Shown here piece by piece: positions 25,601 through 34,410 of a stretch of 64,000 nucleotides of DNA. The DNA is from Arbacia lixula (Eukaryota; Echinodermata; Echinoidea; Arbacioida; Arbaciidae). The notes beneath the pieces are model-generated. The model was given only the letters and a program-made list of their open reading frames with translations, was not told the DNA's origin and did no database searches. The stretch is from NCBI GenBank assembly GCA_963669155.1, contig OZ022590.1:3199899-3263898 (forward strand), given 5' to 3'. The first letter of the stretch is position 1. Every line of letters starts with the position of its first letter. The translations under genes were made by a program, and so were the position numbers.

Positions 25601-28600
25601 TATCTATCAGGGGGGGGGGGGGGGGGGATGGGGGCTGGGGCAATTTCGCCCCCAAAATGCTTAAAAGAGCCCTGGAAAATGTTAAAAGAGCCCCCAAAAT
25701 TCCCATAGACATCATGTAAAATTGTAGACAAATCGGCCAATGTGTTAAAAAAGTACTTCCTCAAAAAATAATGTTTTCCCCTGCTATCTATGCATGTCTC
25801 CCTTTTATACATACAAAGAGTGGAACCTGAGCTCCATCCAGCATGGCGCTGATTGGATTTGATAGCAGTCGACTGTTCCATATAGTTTTAGCTGTATATT
25901 TATTGGTGTGCTTTTGTTGTGTTTTTACAGAGTTCTTTACCAGCAGCAGAATCAGCCTATGGATGCCCTGCAGGCATACATCTGTGCAGTACAGCTAGAT
26001 AAGTCGCACACGGCAGCTTGGACAGACCTGGGCATCCTCTACGAAGCCTGCAATCAACCAAGGTAAAAGCTTGACCCTCAATACCCTTCTTGACTGGTCT
26101 CTACAGACACTACCATTCGCTATTGGGTCAGACAGCGTGTCGGTCAGAGAGCTTTGGGTGATTTCTTGTGCCAAAATGCAGCCATGGGGCAGACATCACA
26201 AGCAGTATGTTGTACCATCTTGAGATCAATAGATAGATGTAGCAAGGCAATTCCTTGGGCCATAGTCGTCTAACCTTGATAACCAAGCCGGTTGCTAAAA
26301 ACGCATGTGACTGAATGCACTCTAGTTACTCGTTAGGCTTAGCGAGGCCTCATGAATATGATCCCTTGTGTGCAAAGGCTCTTTTTTGCTATATTTTCTG
26401 TAACAAATGGATACTTTTTCTGCTGTATTTAAAAGCGTAATTTTGTCTAGCACACAACAGGTTCATTTGCATCTCTCTCTCTCATGCTTGGCTTTGCAGG
26501 GATGCGCTGACGTGCTATATCAACGCTTCAAAGAGCTCCAAAGTGGCTGTGTCGTCGGCGCTCTCCAAGCGCATCAAGCTCCTGCAGGCTCAGGTCAATA
26601 GCATGCCCCCGCCCAATATGCAAAACAAGTAAGTCACCTGCAGACTATGCTCAGGGCCCTGTTGCATAAAACATACCATTATTGGTCATTTCCACGGTAA
26701 TTCCGCTCGGCAGCCAATCAAATTCAAGGTTTCCATAGAAATTGTCACTGGAAAAAAAGTTACCACCAAAGGTGAGTTTTATGCAATAGGGCCTAGGAGT
26801 ACCATGTCATTTGAAAATATATTACTATTGATTAGCATTCAGGCTACTTATCCCATTCACCATATTTGATTGGAATGCAAGTGTATGCGTTCCATTTAGT
26901 GTGTTACTCAGGGTAGCCCGCATTCTTCAACAACAATTTATATACAACTCATATTACAAGCCATCAGCTTTCTGGTGAAACCTTGTATTCATTGTTCATG
27001 ACAGTTTGTATATTCTGTTTGCAAGACACTGCATAGTATTAAGGAGGCATGTTACTGATATTCTGGTTTTGTGTTTGCCTTTCCTCCCTCTGTAGAAGCA
27101 AGACACTACCTAGTATTGAGGAGGTGTGTTACTCATGTTTTTTCTGTTTCTCCTCTCTCTCTCTCTCTCTCTCTGTAGAAGCAAGACACTGCCTAGTATT
27201 GAGGAGGCGTGGAGTCTTCCGATACCTGCAGAGCTTACCTCACGACAGGGAAATCTCGCCATTCAACAGGTGAGTCTTACTCCCTCCATCATCTCTGACG
27301 TCACAGCCTCATGACCAGTTGCCAATTTGCCATCCATCACCGAAATGTCACTCTTCATATGATTAAAACATAACTTTTAATTATTTGTCCTCATAATTTT
27401 CCTCAAACTATTTTTGCTCTGCTTGTCAGATATTTATGCTTTTATTGAGACTAACTAATTGGGGTCTTGAGTTTCCTTTAAGATTCAGTTGCAAGAAATG
27501 TATCCGTCATAATTCTGCATGGAATTGGTAGTAATAATTTTGCTCTGCCGCAACTAATTTTGAAACTGTCTTGATTCGTAATTCTTGAGTCTTAATTCTT
27601 CCTTCCCTCTTTCCTCTCTCCATAGGCTCGTTTGCTGCATCCTTCTGGGGGCGCCAAGATGATGCCCCCTCCCCCGTACCCTGGCCACGTAGCCAACAGT
27701 CAGTTTGGCTCCACCCTGCCCAGTCAGGCTAGTAGCACTCCCTCATCTCAATCTCAGGTCAACTCCCAGCCAGGCAATCCACCCAAGCGCAGGAAAAACT
27801 CCAACAGCAAGAAAAAACCTCGGGTGAGAAATGAGAAATCACGTTTGATATGTTAGCAGTCCTGCACAGTTATTTTCTTGTATGTCGAATACATTCTTTA
27901 TTTGATTATCTGTACAATAAGTGGAACCACAGAAGCGTGTTTTGTTGTACAAATGTGTGGCATATTAATACATTATATTTCATGTTGGAACTACTTTGAA
28001 AAGCTGTAAAAGGATGAACAACATTGAAAGGACTCACGCATGAATTATTGAACATATAGAATAAAATAGTTCTGCTCTATGAATGTTTCAGTTTGAATTT
28101 AGTGATACGAATGGACCTTGTAAACATTTACTTCTGTTCTCTTCATGTAACCCATTTCTTGCAGTCTTCCACCTCAGTAGCTGAACTTTTACAGCAACAA
28201 CAGCTGCAGCAGCAACAGCGAGAGCAGCAGCAGCAACAGCAGCAGCAAGCCAGTAACCTGCCAACCCCTCACCATCAGTCGCAGCCTCAACAGCCGTCGC
28301 AGACGCAACCCCTGCACAACCCCTCCGGCCAGAACGCCCACTCGGGGCTGCCGAATAGCGGGGTCACGCTGGAGCCGATCGGTGGGAATGGTGGTATCGG
28401 CGGTGGGATTGGAAGTGGCAATGGTGGTATCGGTAGTGGCAGCAGTGGGATAGGTGGTGGCAGCAGTGGGATAGGTGGTGGCAGCGGTGGGATTCAGCAG
28501 CAGCAGCAACAGGTGACTCCACCTTCCTTCTACCTGACGCCCCAGCAGGTGCAGCTCATGCAGCAGCTGCAACAGAACCAGGCCAGCCTCACCCCAGAGC

Positions 28601-31600
28601 AACAGGTGGTGCTCCAGCAGTTCCAGCACAACTTCTGGCTCATGCAACAACACCAGCAACAGGTAGGTTTCCCCTTCCACCAGGGCCATGTTGCATAAAA
28701 CTTACCATTAATGGTAACTCTGTCATCAGTGGTAACATCACTCAACAGCCAATCAGATGCAAGGTTTCCATAAAAGTTGCCATTGGTAGCAATGTTTTAA
28801 TTGACATAGCCGTGTTCTTTTATGTAATAGTATGGCGATTGCGCAACCGAGGTAGGACTTTCAATTTCTAAATGTTGGTAGGGTATGAATTTTTATTAAT
28901 AATATCACGGTATGAACTGAAATTGTTTGTTGTAGATGCTGAAGGTTCAGCAGCAGCAGCAGCATCAGAGGCAGCACTTACCCCACTCCCAGTCCCCCTC
29001 GTTGCCCCACCACGGAGCCCCGCTCAGTGGCCTCCCCACCCCGACGTCTAACATGCTGCAAGGGCTGACGGCTGGAGATCCTCTCATCACATCGGCCCAG
29101 TCTGTGGGTAGCCTTATCAACCAGAATGTAAGTTCAGCTCTTTGGGCCACTATGGGTGGTGTGTCACCAAGCTGTTCTTAAGCTTAGAACTTTATGTACG
29201 ACTGGTGGCCCTTTCGTGTGCTAAATCAGATTCTCAATGATTTTGATTCCCATCAGCTGAAGTTAAAATGATGTTTATATATTAAAGTTCTTGTTGTTAA
29301 CAAGTGTCTGAATACAAAGTTTATCATTTGTAAGATTTGATTAGGAGTGTCAAGTACTTTCTTCATGGTATTTACTTCAACTCAAGTCTGATTTGTCATT
29401 TTGATTATTATCTGCAGAGTATCAACACCTTGCCTGGCTCAGAGAATTCTATGAGTGTCAATTCAAACGTGAATGCCATAAGTTCGTTAGGAAACGGTAT
29501 CCCGAACATGGCCACCCAGCCTGGGAACGCATCCTCCACAGTGGCAAGTCTGTTGCAGCAGCATCAGCAACAGCAGCAAGGTGGTCAGGGGATGAACGCG
29601 CTGGGCCAGCATCAGGATGTGAGCGTGCTACAGTCAATGTCTCCAGACTACTTCCACCTGCAGAAGTCCAATCCGCAGGACATGGCTCCAGGTCTCTTTA
29701 ATAATCAGATGCTGGGAAGCCCTCTCAATTCTGGAGCGCCTCAGGGGTCCTTACCAGGTGGGGTGTCCTCACCCCTGCACACGCCAAAGGGCCTCCTCAG
29801 CCCGGTGTCCTCAAACTCTATGAGCCCCCGCCACATAGCGGGTGCCCAGAACCTCCTGGACTTCCCTGCTCCCAATGTAGTCGCACCCCAGAACCTTGAC
29901 ATGAGTCACAAACTCAAAGAGTTCAAATCGAGAACTGGTGCCGAGATGAGGCCAAACCTCATGTCCCCGCAGGAAATTGCCGACAACATGCTGGCACAGT
30001 TGTCACAGGGAGACCCAGCCACAGCTGCCTCTCCCAAGCCATCAACGTCCACCACCTACGGCTCCTCACCCACAAACAGGACTGTCCACACAACTCAGAG
30101 CCACACGCAGAACAGGACAAACATGGACCTTTTGGGTGGTGGTGGTGCACCCGGTGCCAGTGGTGGAATGCAAAACGCCGACGGTGCGAAGGACAACGTC
30201 TTTAAGACCCCGCTTCCGGTCTCCACGCCCAACCAGTTCCAAACCCCGTCATCATTCCAGTCGACTGTAGCGGACAGGCAGTCCCCGGGCACGCTTCCAG
30301 TCGGCAACGCTGACGCTGACAGGCTCCAGGCAGCAGCGGCAGGGATCTGTAAGGATCTTCCTCTCTCACAGGGTAACAGGCAGACAGGGGACAGCAGGGG
30401 AAGCCCCCAGCACAACCATGTCTCAGAGAACTCTGCCACAAAAGATTTTGATGAGGTGAGCCCAACATATTTCTCAAGTTTTCTTTGTTGATATATGTAT
30501 TGAATCGCACGTTGAGTGACATTGAATTGACATATTGCTAGTAAGCTACAAACATAGTATAAAATGGCAAGAAGATCAGGAATTTGTATCTTTGGCAAAA
30601 TACTGAAAAAAGATGAGTTAACCCACAGAATCATTACATCTGCATTACATTTCCTTGTTGGATAATTGACTTTATTATTCGTGCTTGAGCAATGCACAAT
30701 AATATAATATTGAGTACATTGATTGAGTGTTATGACCACCCGTCCCCCTCTAACTCCCCTCCCCAGGTGCTGAGCATCAACACAGCAATCAGCGCCTCGA
30801 CGGTGGGCAGCCTAAAGGCCCTGGCCTCAGCCCCCTCCCCCTCCTCCCTCTCCATCTACTCCAGCTCCACCAAGATCCTGGAGGAGTGCCGCAAGCTGAA
30901 GGGGCGTAACGGGCTGGCCAACAGCTCCATCTGGATGGAGAAGATGCCCCCGCCTGCCCCGCCCCCAGTTCCTTATCCGCCCCTTCCCAAGGACCAGCTG
31001 AACCCCCCTACACCAAGTGTCTACGTAAGTAGCTCTCCTCTCGAGATATATTTATTCTTTGAGAATCTCTCTGAGCTAGTGTTTGATGAAGCCTTTGCCC
31101 CTTCGTATAAAGAGTTGCAATTGATCTGAGGAGATCGTAAGTCAAATCCCCTTTCTCTAATATACAGAGTAACGATTAGTACCAATCAATGGCAATTCAA
31201 AAGACAGGGAGATCGTACCAATATATTCTACCAAAGATGTAGTAAAACACAGTAAGGGCTTGACTTCATGCAGTCATGAAAGTGTAGTTTAAGAAAATTG
31301 TTGCTATTTTGATTAATATATTTCACTATCAACATTATGTTCATTATCATTATCTTCATGGTGATCATAATTTTACCGCCCTCCTAAATGCATCCAGATC
31401 ACTTTGTACATCATACATGTTTCAATGAATAATGTTTCTGTTCACATTGTACAAATATTGAAAGTGTGGCCCTTGCTGCCATGATATTTAAACCGTTGAT
31501 GAATACCATTTGTATCAATCCATCCCCCTTGCAGGTGCAGAACAAGACAGAGGCGTACTCCCAGGCTCTGGCAGACTACTGCATGTCCCCTGACCAGCCC

Positions 31601-34375
31601 ATCACGGTCATCCGGGGTCTGGCGGCGGCGCTCAAGCTGGACTTGGGTCTGTTCTCCACCAAGACTCTGGTGGAGACCCACGCTGACCATCCTGTCGAGG
31701 TCCGCGCTCAGGTACGGAAGAAGTTATTTGAATTAAAAAAAAAAAAAGTTTTATCGCTTCATTCATCACTGTAACATGCTCATAACAACTTGTTTACAAA
31801 GTAAAAAATAGCATTTAGCACAAGAATGTAAAGAACTGTGAGTTCATATATCAGTGCTGAGTGAATATTCCTGAAGTTTGTGTTCCTGAAATTATTTCTG
31901 TGCTGCCAGGGAATCATTTTTTACATCACATGTCAATCATTCTGTCAGCAAAGTCACAATATATATTGGCAGGTGAATGCTATATTTTGGACCGTTGTAA
32001 TCAAAGTGGGTTTTTTCCTCGGATATTTTATGTCTATCTTGCAAAGCAAACATGCAGAGAATTATGTTGAGCTCTTTATGTGTGGAACAGAAAAGTTTAA
32101 ATATTGTTGATACGTTTGTCTTGACAGAGGCAGCAGCCGCCTGATGAGAACTGGGATGCGCTGGGCTTGAAGAAAGTCTGGCGCTGCGAGAGCAGCAGGT
32201 CCTTTACCACCATCTCCAAGTATGCCCAGTACCAGGCATCGTCCTTCCAAGAATCACTCAGGGTAGGTCAGAAGGAAGGACAGGAGGGGGGAGGGATGGG
32301 TAAGAGGAACGTGGGAGGAGGGAGGTAAAAGATGGAGGGGGGAGAGGCAGGGAAGAGACTAAGGAGGGGAAAAGATATGCCCAGTACCAGGCATCGTCCT
32401 TCCAAGAATCACTCAGGGTAGGTCAGAAGGAAGGACAGGAGGGGGGAGGGATGGGTAAGAGGAGCGTGGGAGGAGGGAGGTAAAAAGATGGAGGGGGAGA
32501 GGGATGGAGAGAGCTGGGTAAGAGGAACGTGGGAGGAGGGAGGTAAAAAGATGGAGGGGGAGAGGGATGGAGAGAGCTGGGTAAGAGGAACGTGGGAGGA
32601 GGGAGGTGAAAAGGTGGAGGGGGAGAGGGAGGGAAGAGACTAAGTAGGGGAGAAGAAAAATAGTGGTGTGAGATATGTAGAGAATAGAAGAAGATGGGGG
32701 AGAGAAGAGATAAATAGATGGAAGGGAAGAGGGTGGGAGAGAGCTGGGTAAGAGGAATATGGGAGGAGGGAGATAAAAAAAAAGATGGAGGTGGTGGAGG
32801 GGATGGGGAGTGGTATGAGGAGAAGAAAGATAGTGGAGTGAGAGATATAGAGAATATGAGACATGGGGGAGAGAGGGATAGAGAATGAATGATTATTACA
32901 TATAATCTGCTGCTGTGATAGATGGTGGGAGGGTGAAGTGATCCACACAGAACATTGTCAGTGATTTTTTGAGGATTAATCATTGCATTACCAATTCTTT
33001 TGTCAACTGCAGGAAGAAGCTGAGAAGAATCAGAAGTATAATTCTGATAGCGACTCTTCAAGCACATCTAAGAAGTGAGTTTCCTTTCCTTTCTTTTATT
33101 CCTTGTGGGCCAGCTGTGCATTTTGTCACCGGTAATGCACACAAATTCTATTTAGCAGCAATTCTATCTGACACAGGAAATGTTAATTTCCACTGCCAGT
33201 CTTAATCTCCAATGCCAGTGTCATTGCTAATGCAGTTGACATGTGTTTCCACTTTTAAAATATCATTTGTGTTTACTCTCCAAAAAGTGGATTTTCATCT
33301 TTTGGGGGCTAGGTGGAACAGGCATGCAATAGATGTACATAGAGACATGTAGAAGATAAAAAAATATGCATATTATATCTGGATTGTATTGTTTATGTGT
33401 GGGTTCTTCTTTTTTTTTTTTAATTATTGACTAAATTTATCTTCAAAATTTTTCCCCTGCTTACAGGAAAAAGAAGCATTCTGGCGGAAGAGAGTTCAAG
33501 ATGCTGAAGTTCGGCACCAATGTGGATCTCTCGGATGAAAGAAAGTAAGTTTGACTAGCAGTGCTGGGCTTGTTGAGCCCTGAGAGTTCGTTTCATGGAG
33601 TTTATGGATATCGGCTGATTTGTGGAGATTCATCTGTGTACCACAGGCGGGAGAGAGAGAGAAAAACAATGTGAATAAGGCAATGAGTGGTGAATGGTGA
33701 GACTAGGTAGAGAGAGAAAGAGACTGGAAAACGGGAAAAGACAGAGGCAGAGAGTAAAGTGAAATAAAGATAGAAGAGAGACATGGATGAGGAAAAGAAC
33801 AAAAGAAACCAAAAAAAGAAAAGAAGTGAAAGGGAAAGAATGAATCAAAGAGATAATTTTAATGGTAATATTAATTAATTATTGTGCAAGCCCAATCCTT
33901 AACCAAAAAGTGAAGAAGAGAAAAGGGGAAGAATGAGAGAGGGAGAGAGAGATAATTTTTATTGTCTAATGATTTGATTGTTGAAGCATTATCCTTTTTT
34001 CATTAAAATACACACTATTCCCATAGAGCAGTAGTTTATCTGGAAAACAAAGGGTTAACCAATGTCCACTGAACATTTGGACCCCTCTAGGTGGAAGAAA
34101 CAGCTCCAGGAGCTTACTAAGCTGCCGTCCTTTACCAGGGTAGTGTCAGCAGGCAACATGCTCAGCCATATTGACTTCACCATCCTGGGCATGAACACGG
34201 TCCAGCTCTACATGAAGGTGCCTGGCAGCCGCACTCCAGGTGAGCCAGGGGAGAGTGGTGGTGGTGGTGGTGGTGGTGGTGGTGGTGGTGGTGGTGGTGG
34301 TGGTGGTGGTGGTGGTGGTGGTGGTGGTGGTTGTAATGGTGGTGGTGGTGGTGGTGGTGGTGGTGGTGGTGGTGG

Positions 34376-34410
<35 letters not shown>

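Noticed and set aside
27096..27123. Copy 2 of the exon 8 start as a genuine extra exon
   Set aside because: Its only donor (GAG|GTGTGT) would give 28 nt and break the frame, while the conserved protein is made by copy 3; kept as a decoy or duplication finding.
30095..30739. 214-codon minus-strand frame
   Set aside because: Antisense shadow of KDM6A exon 12 caused by its codon composition.
32423..33067. 214-codon minus-strand Pro/Ser-rich frame
   Set aside because: Complement of the purine-rich tandem repeat in KDM6A intron 15.
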